A stretch of 64,000 bases of DNA from an uncultured Bacilli bacterium (GCA_944349595.1 CALVNF010000004.1:1-64000); one strand, 5' to 3'. Positions 44,357-54,696 are shown, counted from the stretch's first letter. Notes: generated by a model not told the origin, from the letters alone. Translations and numbers: made by a program.

Positions 44357-45883
44357 TTAATTTTTAATATTTTTATAAAATTCTAAAAATTCTTCTTCGG
44401 TTTGTAAAAGTTGCAACTCATCATAAGTTTCAATTTTATCTTTTGTTAAATTAATTTGAGACATTTCTATTAAGTTTTGTTGTATAAATGAATCGTATGT
44501 AATTACACCATTATAAGGAATTAAAGTAACATCAATTAATATATTTTTTGTTTTGAATAATTTAACAAATGGAACTGCTAAAGCTTTTACTAATAATCGT
44601 ACATCGTTTTCAAAATCTAAAAGAATAAGACCGTCTTTGGTTATATCTAATATTATGTAAGATGAACGTCTTGATTCTCTTAAAGAATTTAAAACAATAT
44701 AATCATCATAACTCAAAATTCGAGCGCCACTTTTAATAAATGAAGATACATAATAATCACTTTTTTCAGCTACTTTATCAAAAACTTCGACCATTTCTTC
44801 TTCACTTCCTGTAACATTATCAAAATCATAAAGATTTAATTTTTTATGTATGAACTTTTCAGCACAGTAGTCATAATAATCACAAATTAATTTTTTAAAT
44901 TTGAAATATTCATTTTTATCTTTGAATATTGTTTCATCAATAATATCTTCATTAATTTCTAATTTATCATTAAGTTTAGATACCTTTATGTCGATAATCG
45001 TATTACCCTTTAATAGCCATTTAGGGGTATTATAATTTATATGCAAATACTCATTTAGTTTATCTTCATTTTCATCTTCGTCTTCTTCTTGAAAAAATCT
45101 CTCTGGATCTGGTAAATCCATAAGAGAAGAAAAATAATGAGAAGGATCATAAATTAAATAATATTGAAAGGAATCCTCATCTATCTCTATTGGAAATAGC
45201 ATAAATGTATTTGCAAAAGAAAGAACTTGTTCTTTAGAATATCTTTTATAATCAACAATATTATAATGTTCACAAGCATCTTTTATTGATTGTAAATACC
45301 TTCGTAAATTAAATTGTTCGCCGATACATTTATGATAGATATATTTTTTTCCATAATTCGCAAATAAAATAAGATAAGATTTAGTTATTTGTTTATCGTA
45401 TTCTTTAAAACTTAATTTTGATTCTGGGAAGGCATCTTTGTACATTTTAAACATATCTTCTTTTGTAAGAATTCCATACAAATCAAGAAGTCCTTTATTA
45501 AAATCTACAAATTCGCTAATTTCTAATGCTTTATAATAATTATTTTTAACATATGAAATCAACCAATCATATTGTGGATTTAATATTTCTTTTTTCTCTT
45601 GATATATATAATCTTCTATAAAAAGTTTCCATTTAATAAAATTATCATTGGATGATAATTCTTCATCTTTTTTATTATCAAAGTCTTTTAAATAATTTAC
45701 TAAAGAAGTTGTTAAAAAATATAATATTCTTTCATGGTCTTCTTTAAAATAGTTGACTATTTTAAAATACATCTCTTTTTTTGTTACTTTATCATAATAT
45801 TTAGCTGTACTTTTAAAAAGAGAATAATAAGTTTCGTATGTTCCTTCTTTTGGGTATAAATTATAAAAATATTCGTCCTTCAT
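44357..45883 (-). CDS. Unrecognised 508-residue protein
   Basis: I do not recognise a family. The protein is soluble, rich in Tyr, Phe, Asp, Glu and Lys, with no signal peptide or membrane segment. An acidic stretch (about 258-272, EEDEDENEDKLNEY) divides it into a helical N-terminal half and a C-terminal half with strands such as YIILDITKDGLILLDF. The ATG at 45883 (a TTG precedes it) lies 7 nt from a TAAAAT box with no Shine-Dalgarno. It sits 43 nt downstream of tRNA-Ala on the same strand. Confidence 0.7.
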   Translation of the reverse strand: MKDEYFYNLYPKEGTYETYYSLFKSTAKYYDKVTKKEMYFKIVNYFKEDHERILYFLTTSLVNYLKDFDNKKDEELSSNDNFIKWKLFIEDYIYQEKKEILNPQYDWLISYVKNNYYKALEISEFVDFNKGLLDLYGILTKEDMFKMYKDAFPESKLSFKEYDKQITKSYLILFANYGKKYIYHKCIGEQFNLRRYLQSIKDACEHYNIVDYKRYSKEQVLSFANTFMLFPIEIDEDSFQYYLIYDPSHYFSSLMDLPDPERFFQEEDEDENEDKLNEYLHINYNTPKWLLKGNTIIDIKVSKLNDKLEINEDIIDETIFKDKNEYFKFKKLICDYYDYCAEKFIHKKLNLYDFDNVTGSEEEMVEVFDKVAEKSDYYVSSFIKSGARILSYDDYIVLNSLRESRRSSYIILDITKDGLILLDFENDVRLLVKALAVPFVKLFKTKNILIDVTLIPYNGVITYDSFIQQNLIEMSQINLTKDKIETYDELQLLQTEEEFLEFYKNIKN

Positions 45884-45926
45884 CAATAATATTTTAATGA
45901 ATTTTATAAATTTTAAAAAGAATTTT

Positions 45927-46002
45927 TGGTGGACCTGACGAGGATCGAACTCGCTGCCTCCTCCATGCCATGGAGGCGCTCTACCAACTGAGCTACAGGC
46001 CC
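45927..46002 (-). tRNA. tRNA-Ala (anticodon GGC)
   Basis: On the minus strand: acceptor GGGCCTG with CAGGTCC, including the G3-U70 wobble that identifies alanine tRNA; D-arm GCTC/GAGC; anticodon stem CCTCC/GGAGG around ATGGCAT (anticodon GGC); T-arm GCGAG/CTCGT. Discriminator A and CCA are encoded. Confidence 0.95.
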
Positions 46003-46054
46003 GGCGATAATTATTATATTTAAATTAAAAATAAATTTCAAGGCGGTGTAATTT

Positions 46055-46063
46055 TGTTAAAAT
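46055..46063 (+). promoter_or_regulatory. Extended -10 promoter of the HAD-glpK unit
   Basis: TGT followed by TAAAAT (46058-46063) makes an extended -10 ending 8 nt before the ATG at 46072. A weak TTTCAA lies at the -35 distance. The transcript would have almost no leader. Confidence 0.5.
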
Positions 46064-46071
46064 ATTAGTAT

Positions 46072-46836
46072 ATGAATTTTGAATATTTAGTTTTCGATTT
46101 AGATCGAACATTGTTAAATGATGACAGAAAAATAAGTGACTTTACATTTAAAGCTTTAACAAAGCTTCGTGAAAACGGTAAAAAAATCATCTATAACACT
46201 GCAAGAGGTTATGGTGAAACAATGAATGTTATTAGAAGATTTCAACCTGATTATACAATTTGTGGTGGTGGAAGTTTAATTTTAAATAATCGATTTAAAA
46301 CATTATTTAAAAGTCCAATACCACCAGAATTTACAAATAAATTAATCAAATTTTTTAAAAAATATAACATTCATTTTACAGTTCAAACTTATGATAAAGG
46401 ATTCTCTGACGATCAAAGTTTAGTTAGAGATACATTTATTAAAGTTGATTATAGTTTTTATACAAATGATTTTGCTTATAAAATTGACATTTATTTTGAA
46501 CACTCTGATGATTTATTAGAAAAAATTAAAAAAGAAGCCGCTAAATATTTTTTACAGCTAACTCCATATTCAAGACCTGGATGTTATAGATTAAATAATA
46601 TTGGTGATTCTAAATATAATGGATTATTTGAACTTTGTAAAATTGAAAAAATTAGCTTAGCACAAGTAATCTCATTTGGTGATGATATTAATGATTTAGA
46701 AATGCTTTTAAAATCTGGAAAAGGCGTATTAGTCGGAAATAATAATGCTCATTATCAAGGTAACGACATTGATATTTGTGATACAAATAATAATGATGGA
46801 CCAGCAAAATATTTACTTAAGTTGTTTAATTTATGA
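46072..46836 (+). CDS. HAD-superfamily hydrolase (Cof-type phosphatase)
   Basis: 254 residues. Motif I is LVFDLDRTLLNDD (nucleophile Asp about residue 9), and motif IV is ISFGDDINDLEMLLKSG (about 202-218). A Cof-type cap lies between. Such enzymes dephosphorylate sugar phosphates and other small metabolites, with loose specificity. Its stop overlaps the glpK start by 4 nt. A role in glycerol 3-phosphate control is possible but unproven. Confidence 0.87.
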   Translation: MNFEYLVFDLDRTLLNDDRKISDFTFKALTKLRENGKKIIYNTARGYGETMNVIRRFQPDYTICGGGSLILNNRFKTLFKSPIPPEFTNKLIKFFKKYNIHFTVQTYDKGFSDDQSLVRDTFIKVDYSFYTNDFAYKIDIYFEHSDDLLEKIKKEAAKYFLQLTPYSRPGCYRLNNIGDSKYNGLFELCKIEKISLAQVISFGDDINDLEMLLKSGKGVLVGNNNAHYQGNDIDICDTNNNDGPAKYLLKLFNL

Positions 46837-48323
46837 ATAAAAAATATATTTTAAGTATTGATCAGGGAACAACATCTTCAAGAGCAATATTAATCGATAA
46901 ATTTGGTCAAATAATTGAAAAATCTTCCAGAGAGATTAATTTAATTACGCCTAAAAGTGGATGGATAGAAGCTGATCCAATAGAAATTTGGTTGAGCGTA
47001 GTTGAATGCATTAACCAAGTTTTAATTAAAAGTAATACAACATTTAATGATATAGATTGTATTGGAATTACAAACCAAAGAGAATCAGTTGTAGCATTTG
47101 ATAAATTTACAGGTGAGCCTTTATATAATTGCATAATTTGGCAATCAAGACAATCTCATGAAATTTGTGAAAGATTTTTAGATAAAGAAGAATTTATTTT
47201 TAAAAAAACCGGATTAAAAATTAATCCTTATTTTAGTGCTTCAAAAATGATTTTCATTTTAGAATATTTAAGAAACGTTAAAAAATTACCTGAATCATAT
47301 ATACAAAATAATGTTTATATCGGAACAATTGATTCTTGGTTAATTTATCGATTTACTAATAAAAAAGAATTTAAAACTGATGTTTCAAACGCTTCAAGAA
47401 CAATGCTTTATAACATAAATACTTTTGATTATGATGATGAATTATTAAATTTATTTAATATAAAAAGAAATATGTTACCAAAAGTACAAGATTCTTGTAG
47501 TTTATTTGGATATAGTGACTTTTTTAATACAAAAGTAAAAATCACATCTGTAATTGGAGATCAACAAGCTGCATTATTTGGACATGCCTGTTTTAATAAA
47601 GGCGATTTTAAATGTACCTATGGTACTGGCTGTTTTATGCTTTTAAATATTGGTAAAAATATAGTTTTTTCAAAAAAAGGTTTGTTAACTTCAATTGGAT
47701 GGAAAATTAAAGATGAATATTGTTATGTTTTAGAAGGAAGTATCTTTGTTGGTGGTGCTGTTATTAAATGGTTAAGAGATAATTTAAAAGTTATTGAAAA
47801 AGCAAGTGAATCAGAAAATTTAGCGAATGAAATAAAAGATGACCAACAAGTTTATTTTGTTCCAGCTTTTGTTGGACTTGGCACTCCATATTGGAATGAT
47901 GATGTTAGAGGAACAATTTATAATATTAGTCAAAATACAACCTATAAAAATATTGTAAAAGCAGGATTAGAGGCTATTGCATATCAAGTTAAAGATGTTT
48001 TTAATGTCATGCATAAAGATGCAAAAATTAAAACTAATATTTTAAAAGCTGATGGTGGTGCAGCGGAAAATAATTATTTAATGCAATTTCAAGCTGATTT
48101 ATTAAATATGAAAGTAGAAGTTGACAATAATTTAGAAATGACTTCAACCGGAGCTGCATATTTAGCTGGTTTATATTCCGGATTTTTTAAATCTTTAGAT
48201 GAAGTTAAAAAATTAAATGAAATTAAAAAAGAATATTATTGTAAAATGGATGAAGAAAAAAGAGAAAAACTTTATGATGGATGGAAAAAAGCCATCAAAA
48301 ATGCAATAAATTATTCAAAATAA
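46833..48323 (+). CDS. glpK: Glycerol kinase
   Basis: 496 residues of the FGGY family. YILSIDQGTTSSRAILID, IDCIGITNQRESVVAFDK, KTGLKINPYFSASKM, GSIFVGGAVIKWLRD and FVGLGTPYWNDDVRGTI match GlpK rather than xylulokinase. WQSRQS replaces the usual WQDRRT. It makes glycerol 3-phosphate, the acceptor of acyl groups in the PlsX/PlsY route and a carbon source. No glpF or glpD/glpO is adjacent. Confidence 0.9.
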   Translation: MNKKYILSIDQGTTSSRAILIDKFGQIIEKSSREINLITPKSGWIEADPIEIWLSVVECINQVLIKSNTTFNDIDCIGITNQRESVVAFDKFTGEPLYNCIIWQSRQSHEICERFLDKEEFIFKKTGLKINPYFSASKMIFILEYLRNVKKLPESYIQNNVYIGTIDSWLIYRFTNKKEFKTDVSNASRTMLYNINTFDYDDELLNLFNIKRNMLPKVQDSCSLFGYSDFFNTKVKITSVIGDQQAALFGHACFNKGDFKCTYGTGCFMLLNIGKNIVFSKKGLLTSIGWKIKDEYCYVLEGSIFVGGAVIKWLRDNLKVIEKASESENLANEIKDDQQVYFVPAFVGLGTPYWNDDVRGTIYNISQNTTYKNIVKAGLEAIAYQVKDVFNVMHKDAKIKTNILKADGGAAENNYLMQFQADLLNMKVEVDNNLEMTSTGAAYLAGLYSGFFKSLDEVKKLNEIKKEYYCKMDEEKREKLYDGWKKAIKNAINYSK

Positions 48324-48340
48324 GAACAAGGAAGTAATAA

Positions 48341-50827
48341 ATGGTTTTAGAAAAAGGTATTGAATATATAATCGTAGCTAATAAAGAATGCAATTCTTTA
48401 GTTTTAAGTTACCGAGATAAAAATCCTTACATTTCATTTACTTTTTATGATGTTACATCTTTTAAAAAATGTTTTTCTTTTGATTACGATATTGAAACAA
48501 TTAATTATTTATTATCTTTAACAGACGAGAATAAAAAACATATTTTTGATTATTTAAAGATTAAAAAATATTTAAATATTGTTCATTTCTTAGAAAAAAA
48601 CGAAACAAATGATGAAAATCTTAAGTTGTTTTTGAATATTAAAAATGTCTTATTAAATAAAAATTTACTAATTGAAAATAAATATACAAATCAAACTTTT
48701 AAAAATAAACAATTAATTTTTATTGATTTAAAAGATGATATTGAAATTAATTATCTAGTAAAAAAATATAATTTAAATGCAAAATATTTAGGTTTTGCAG
48801 AGTTTTTTGATTTTTTAAAACCTAATGATAAACAAAATGTAGTAGTTTTTAACAATATTTTTCAGCAACTTGAATATGTTATGAATTCAATTGTAGAAAA
48901 ATTCAATAAAATGCCAGGTAGAAATAATGAATCTTATAATAATGAAGAAAATATAAATGTAGACGTTATTAAAATTACAAATGAAAAAAAATTAGAAAAT
49001 AATATAAAAATAATTGGTAATATTGATAATCTTGCTTTCTTTTTACCTTACTTCAAAAAAGCTTATAATTTAGATTTTTATTATAAAAAAAGAACATCTT
49101 TACTTAATATAAATAGTGTTAAAAGATATTTAAATTATTTATATAGTGTAACTAAAAACCTTGATACTAATAATAAATATCCAATTATTAATCAATATAT
49201 ATTACAAGTGAATAAAATTATTAATCAATATAAATTAAATACTTATGAGTTTGATTTTGGATTTAATGTTTTAAATCAAATTCTTCAATCTACCATCAAT
49301 GTTGAACAAGTCGGAGATAAAGGCATTGAAATATTAAATGATGAAATTGATTATAAATTAGATAAAGAATATTATTTATTAGATTTTGTTCAAGGAGTCT
49401 TTCCAAAAGAATTTACAAACGATAACATTTTAGATGACGAATTATTAAAAGAAAATAATATAAATCCTTCATATCAATTATATAAACTAGAATATGAAAG
49501 AGTTAAAAATTTTATAACATATGGTAATTTTAGTTTAATTTCTTATTATAAAAAACACGTTGGAGAAAGAATTTATCCATCACTTTTAGTTAAAGATCTT
49601 AATTTAAATGATAAAGAATATATTAGAAAAAGAGAAGAAGTAAATGATTTTTCTTCAATTGATGCAAATTTAAAATTTAGTATTATAAAAAATGAGAAAG
49701 ATAAATTTAATAAAAATTCGATTTTTTATAATGTTTATAATAAGTCAAACATAATAGAAAAAAATTATTACACGAATAATTTTAATTGGGAAGGGGAAAA
49801 TAAACAAGAAATTGAGGAATTAAAAGAAAAAACCTTTTCAATTTCTCAAATTCAAAAATTTTCACAATGTCCATTTTCATATTATTTAACTTATATTTTA
49901 AAGATAAATGAAAATATTGACGATTTTAGTATTAGAGTTGGTAATTTTTTACATAAAGTTTTAGAAAATGTTTATAAAGATGATTTTAATTTAGAAAAAA
50001 GCGTTGAAGAAAATAAAAATAATTATTTTTTAAATAAAATTGAACTTATTTTAAGTGATAAAATTATAGAAAATTTTAAATATTATGTTGATGTATTATT
50101 AGATATAAAGAAAAATATCAACTTTGTTAAAGATTTTCATGAGAAAAATTTCAAACTTAAATTAGAAGATTATGATTTCGAAGGAAAAATTGACTCATTA
50201 ATAATTACAAGTGTTAATAATCAAAAATATATAAATGTTTTAGATTACAAAACAAATGGAAAATCTTTTGATTATGATGAGATAAGCTATGGAGTTAATA
50301 TTCAACTTCCAACATATATTTTATTAGCGACTTCAAATAATTATTATATGAATTATGAAATTGGATTTGCAGCTTTTTCAAGACTTTTAAATCCTAATTT
50401 ATTATATATAGATGATGGTGTAATTGATCTTAAAAAAGAAATAGATAAAATGCATTTTACAGGTTTTTTAAATAGTGAAGAAGAATTTAAAAAGAGCTTA
50501 AATAGTGAATATTTTAAAAAATTAAAATCTTATCCTTTATATCAAGTTAAAAATGATGAAGGAATAACAGAGAAAAATATTAATGATATATTAGAATTAA
50601 CAAAAAAAGTTATTATAAATAAAATAAAAGATATTAAAAATTATAAATTTGATGTTTTTCCAATAAGAATTAAAAAAGATAATGAAAGAAATACTCCTTG
50701 TACATATTGTAGTTTTTCTAATATTTGTTATGTTAGAAAAAACGACTACAATCAGTATAATAATGTATCTGATACAGATAAAAACACAAATAATGATTTA
50801 TCAATAGAGGATGAAGAAGATGAGTAA
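48341..50827 (+). CDS. addB: AddB-like ATP-dependent nuclease subunit
   Basis: 828 residues, shorter than the 1100-1200 of Bacillus AddB. The C-terminal PD-(D/E)XK nuclease is clear: ISQIQKFSQCPFSYYLTYIL (about 500-520), FEGKIDSLII (Asp about 615) and VLDYKTNGK (about 632-640). One Cys in SQCPFS and three in CTYCSFSNIC (about 786-795) make the four-cysteine iron-sulfur site of AddB. The N-terminal helicase-like part is reduced and shows no Walker A. AAGGAAG precedes the ATG. It overlaps addA, its partner in double-strand break end processing. Confidence 0.85.
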   Translation: MVLEKGIEYIIVANKECNSLVLSYRDKNPYISFTFYDVTSFKKCFSFDYDIETINYLLSLTDENKKHIFDYLKIKKYLNIVHFLEKNETNDENLKLFLNIKNVLLNKNLLIENKYTNQTFKNKQLIFIDLKDDIEINYLVKKYNLNAKYLGFAEFFDFLKPNDKQNVVVFNNIFQQLEYVMNSIVEKFNKMPGRNNESYNNEENINVDVIKITNEKKLENNIKIIGNIDNLAFFLPYFKKAYNLDFYYKKRTSLLNINSVKRYLNYLYSVTKNLDTNNKYPIINQYILQVNKIINQYKLNTYEFDFGFNVLNQILQSTINVEQVGDKGIEILNDEIDYKLDKEYYLLDFVQGVFPKEFTNDNILDDELLKENNINPSYQLYKLEYERVKNFITYGNFSLISYYKKHVGERIYPSLLVKDLNLNDKEYIRKREEVNDFSSIDANLKFSIIKNEKDKFNKNSIFYNVYNKSNIIEKNYYTNNFNWEGENKQEIEELKEKTFSISQIQKFSQCPFSYYLTYILKINENIDDFSIRVGNFLHKVLENVYKDDFNLEKSVEENKNNYFLNKIELILSDKIIENFKYYVDVLLDIKKNINFVKDFHEKNFKLKLEDYDFEGKIDSLIITSVNNQKYINVLDYKTNGKSFDYDEISYGVNIQLPTYILLATSNNYYMNYEIGFAAFSRLLNPNLLYIDDGVIDLKKEIDKMHFTGFLNSEEEFKKSLNSEYFKKLKSYPLYQVKNDEGITEKNINDILELTKKVIINKIKDIKNYKFDVFPIRIKKDNERNTPCTYCSFSNICYVRKNDYNQYNNVSDTDKNTNNDLSIEDEEDE

Positions 50828-53800
50828 AAAGTATTTTACAGATGAACAATTAGATGCAATCAAGGCTTATGGTTCTAACATTATTGTATCCGCTGGGGCT
50901 GGTTCAGGCAAAACTGATGTCTTATCAAATAAAGTCAAAGACGTCTTTTTAAATCACGGCCTTCTTCCATCAAATATTTTAGTTTTAACATTTACAAATA
51001 GCGCTGCTTTTGAAATGAAAAATAGAATAATAGGCACTTTAAAATCAGACAATAATGTAAAAAAAGAATTTATAGACCAAATAAATACTTCACATGTCCA
51101 AACTTTTGACTCCTTTACATTATTTGTTTTTAAAAAATTTTCATATTTATTAAATTTGAATTCAAATATATCTATTATTAATCCAATAGATCTCAAAATT
51201 AAAAAAGATGAAATACTAGATAAAATAATTCAAGAAAAAATAGATTCAAATGATGAGACATTTATAAAATATTTTAAAGAATATTGTTTTTTAGATTTAA
51301 ATATTTTTAAAACAATTATTTATAATACGTTAGATTTTTTAGATAAGAGTATTGATAAAGAAAAATATTTAAATGATTTTAAATTGTTATATAAAACAAA
51401 AGAAACTACAAAAAAGGATTTTGATGATTATATAAATAATTTCTTTTCAAAAATTAAAAAAATGTATGATAAATGTTTTAATAATGATGAAATACATTTT
51501 GAAAATACAAATTATTTAAAAGAAGCAGAAAAATATTATCTTAATGAATTTTTTGGAAAAGATATTATAAATTATATTAAATTCTCAGATGAACATAAAA
51601 GACCTGCAGCTCAAAAAAAGGTAATGAGATTAGGTGAAACTGATAAAGCTTTAAATGATAAATTTAAAAATGATTTTAATGCTATTATTAATGAATATAA
51701 AGGGTATCCATTAAAGTTGGATGAAAATTTAAAATTTATCGAAGAAGAAAACAAAACATTAGAATTCTTTTTAACTATTGTAAAAACATTAAATGATAAA
51801 TTAGATGATTATAAAAAAATGATCAATAAATTTACTTTTGATGATATTGCAAAAATTTCATATAAATTATTAGATTTCAAAGAAGTAAAGGCTTATTTGA
51901 CTAATACTTTTAAATTTATTTTAATAGATGAATACCAAGATACAAACGATATACAAGAAGCTTTCATCAATAAATTTTCTAATAATAATGTATATAGTGT
52001 CGGAGATGTTAAACAATCAATTTATAGTTTTAGAAATGCAAATTGTGATATTTTTAATAACAAATTTATAGTTTTTAAAAATGACAAAGCCAAAGGTCAA
52101 GCTTTGCAATTAACTAATAATTTTCGTTCAAGAGAACAAATTTTAAATAATGTTAATCAAATTTTTGGTCATTTATTTGAAAAAGATGACAATATTGATT
52201 ATAAACGCGATCATAATATTAAATTTGGATTAAAACTTTATAATGACAATATTTATAATATTAAACACTATGGAGTTAAATTATTGAATATTTCTTTAAA
52301 AATGCAAGATTATGCAAAAATATATAATATTAAATCTAAATTAGATTGTTATGGTTATTTTATTTGTCAGGATATAATCAAAAAAATGAATTCAGGATTT
52401 ATGGTCTATGATAAGGATACTAAAACGTTAAGAGAAGCTAAATTTAGCGATTTTTGTATTATCGCATCGAGAAAAAAATATTTTGATAGAATTGAAAAAG
52501 TATTTAATAAATATCATGTTCCAATTATTAATTATAAAGATCAAGATATTAATGTCTCAATGCCAATTGTTGTATTAAAATCGATTATTTCTTTAATATA
52601 TGAACTTAGCAAAGATGAAGATTCAAGAAGTGAAATAAAATTAAAAGAATACTATTTATCAATTGCAAGATCATACTTATATAAAAAAAATAAAGATGAT
52701 TCTAGTGAAAAAAATAACGAAACAAAAAGAATTTCTGATGAAAAAATTGATGATTCTACAATTTATAATAATTTAAAAAATAATACATATTTAGATAGTG
52801 AAATTTTTAAAAAATGCATCGAATTATATGAAGATTTTAAAAATAATAATTCATCTTTAACTCAACTAGTTTTAAATATAATACAAAAATTTGAATTTAT
52901 TGAAAAATTACCTAGAATTTCTGATCCATTAACAAATATTGACAATATTGAATACTTTTATAATTTAACAAGAGAATTTGAAGATAGTGGTAAAAATTTG
53001 TATGATTTAATTTTAATTTTCGATTACCTCAAATCAAATAATGATGAGATTAAAAGTGAGTATTTAAATACTGTTGAAGATGCTGTAAACATGATGACAA
53101 TATTTAAATCAAAAGGTTTAGAATGGCCAATTATTTACATAATCGATATTGCTTCAAATCAAATTCAAATAAAGCAATCTAAAGAAATTTCTGAATTTAT
53201 GAGTAATAAAAAATATGGTATAGAAATTGGAAACAAGAATAAAAAGCATTCATTTTATTTTAATTTAATTAAAAAATATAACAAAAACGAAATTATTAAT
53301 GAACTTGTAAGACTATATTATGTTGCAATTACAAGAGCTAGAGAACAATGTAATATCATTACTTTGGAGAATGATAAAAAAGAAAAAATTGTAAAAGATA
53401 GTTCTTTTTTATCATTTATCAAACAATATATAAATGATTATGAAATAGATAATGAATTTGCAAATCAATTTATCGATCCGATCAATAATTCTTATAAAAA
53501 AGAATTAGAATTAAATTTAAAATCAGAATTAAAAAATAATGATATACCTAAAGATGTTGAAAATATTACGATTAATAATGTGGAAATTAAATTTTCTGAA
53601 ATTATTAATAAAAAAGCCAGTAAAAATGTTGAATTTATCGATAGTGATATTCAAAGTAAATTAGATGAAGGTAGTAAAATTCATAATTTATTATCATTAA
53701 TCGATTTAAAAACTAAAGATACAAGTTTTATTACTGAAGCACAATATAAAAATATAATTGATAAATTTTTAAAATTGGATATATTTTCCAATCTTGAAAA

Positions 53801-54053
53801 TACACAAATTTATAAAGAATATGAATTTTATGATAAAAATCAAGATATTCATGGCTTTGTTGATTTAATACTAGTCGATGAAAATGAAGTAAAGATAATT
53901 GATTATAAATTAAAAAATATTGACGATGAAGAATATAAAACTCAATTAAGTATTTATAAAAAATATATACAAGAAAAATTCAAAAAACCATGCAAAACCC
54001 TATTAATTTCAATATTAGATAATAAAATCAAGGAGGTAAATATCAATGATTGA
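50820..54053 (+). CDS. addA: AddA helicase-nuclease subunit
   Basis: 1077 residues from the ATG at 50820, nine bases after GAGG; an ATG three codons earlier abuts that site. UvrD-type motifs: VSAGAGSGKTDVLSNK (about 19-34), LVLTFTNSAAFEMK, FILIDEYQDTND (about 366-377), VGDVKQSIYSFRNA, MTIFKSKGLEWPIIYI and YYVAITRARE. The nuclease domain at the end has IHGFVDLILVDENEVKIIDY (about 1010-1030). With AddB it resects double-strand breaks for RecA. It overlaps addB by 8 nt and the next gene by 8 nt. Confidence 0.93.
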   Translation: MSKKYFTDEQLDAIKAYGSNIIVSAGAGSGKTDVLSNKVKDVFLNHGLLPSNILVLTFTNSAAFEMKNRIIGTLKSDNNVKKEFIDQINTSHVQTFDSFTLFVFKKFSYLLNLNSNISIINPIDLKIKKDEILDKIIQEKIDSNDETFIKYFKEYCFLDLNIFKTIIYNTLDFLDKSIDKEKYLNDFKLLYKTKETTKKDFDDYINNFFSKIKKMYDKCFNNDEIHFENTNYLKEAEKYYLNEFFGKDIINYIKFSDEHKRPAAQKKVMRLGETDKALNDKFKNDFNAIINEYKGYPLKLDENLKFIEEENKTLEFFLTIVKTLNDKLDDYKKMINKFTFDDIAKISYKLLDFKEVKAYLTNTFKFILIDEYQDTNDIQEAFINKFSNNNVYSVGDVKQSIYSFRNANCDIFNNKFIVFKNDKAKGQALQLTNNFRSREQILNNVNQIFGHLFEKDDNIDYKRDHNIKFGLKLYNDNIYNIKHYGVKLLNISLKMQDYAKIYNIKSKLDCYGYFICQDIIKKMNSGFMVYDKDTKTLREAKFSDFCIIASRKKYFDRIEKVFNKYHVPIINYKDQDINVSMPIVVLKSIISLIYELSKDEDSRSEIKLKEYYLSIARSYLYKKNKDDSSEKNNETKRISDEKIDDSTIYNNLKNNTYLDSEIFKKCIELYEDFKNNNSSLTQLVLNIIQKFEFIEKLPRISDPLTNIDNIEYFYNLTREFEDSGKNLYDLILIFDYLKSNNDEIKSEYLNTVEDAVNMMTIFKSKGLEWPIIYIIDIASNQIQIKQSKEISEFMSNKKYGIEIGNKNKKHSFYFNLIKKYNKNEIINELVRLYYVAITRAREQCNIITLENDKKEKIVKDSSFLSFIKQYINDYEIDNEFANQFIDPINNSYKKELELNLKSELKNNDIPKDVENITINNVEIKFSEIINKKASKNVEFIDSDIQSKLDEGSKIHNLLSLIDLKTKDTSFITEAQYKNIIDKFLKLDIFSNLENTQIYKEYEFYDKNQDIHGFVDLILVDENEVKIIDYKLKNIDDEEYKTQLSIYKKYIQEKFKKPCKTLLISILDNKIKEVNIND

Positions 54054-54696
54054 AGATATTAAAATTTTAGAAGATGAATTTTCAGATGATGAAAGAAAAA
54101 TTTATCAGGCTTTATTAAAAAAGAAAGATTGGTTAAATATTAAATTAATTAGATCGGGAAACCTTGATTATTATGTTGACGAAAAAAATAATAAAAGATA
54201 TCCATTTTTAGAACATTTATTTGATAATGTTGTATTTTTTAAAAAACCTCAATATACTGGAAAGTTTGAAGATAAAGAAAAAATAAATTTATTGTTAGAA
54301 GATTATAATATTGCGATTTTTCAAACAAAAATAAACCTAAAAAACGATGCTCCATTTTATGTAGAATATGATTTTAATAAATTAGATGAATTAGGTTATC
54401 GTGCTTTATTAGCAAATTTTTATAAAATGCATAAAGAAGATGATTTAGAAATTAAATATGATAAATTAGAAGAAGCTGTAAATCAAATTAAATTATGTTG
54501 TATTGGAAATGAAGACGATTATTGTTTTGTTCTTGCAAATGAAGCATTAATTAATGGTTGTTTCTTCTTACCAATTGTTAGTAAAATTTATATAGCAAGA
54601 CAAATTAGTGAAGATTTATTTAATGATTTAGAATATTATGCAAAAATGAATAAAGTTCAAATTGAGGTAATTTATGAAAATACAAAAGATAACTAA
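54046..54696 (+). CDS. Unrecognised 216-residue protein in the addBA operon
   Basis: No family recognised. A soluble acidic alpha/beta protein with no signal or membrane segment; it starts MIEDIKILEDEFSDDERKIYQ and includes FYVEYDFNKLDELGYRALLA and a Cys pair in IKLCCIGNEDDY. GGAGG precedes the ATG at 5 nt, and the gene overlaps addA by 8 nt and the next gene by 23 nt. The tight coupling suggests a link with AddAB or its neighbour. Confidence 0.7.
   Translation: MIEDIKILEDEFSDDERKIYQALLKKKDWLNIKLIRSGNLDYYVDEKNNKRYPFLEHLFDNVVFFKKPQYTGKFEDKEKINLLLEDYNIAIFQTKINLKNDAPFYVEYDFNKLDELGYRALLANFYKMHKEDDLEIKYDKLEEAVNQIKLCCIGNEDDYCFVLANEALINGCFFLPIVSKIYIARQISEDLFNDLEYYAKMNKVQIEVIYENTKDN

Noticed and set aside
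46833-48323. Second xylulokinase
   Set aside because: The motifs around GITNQRES, KTGLKINPYFSASKM and FVGLGTPYW are those of glycerol kinase, and the MHGLV motif of xylulokinase is absent.
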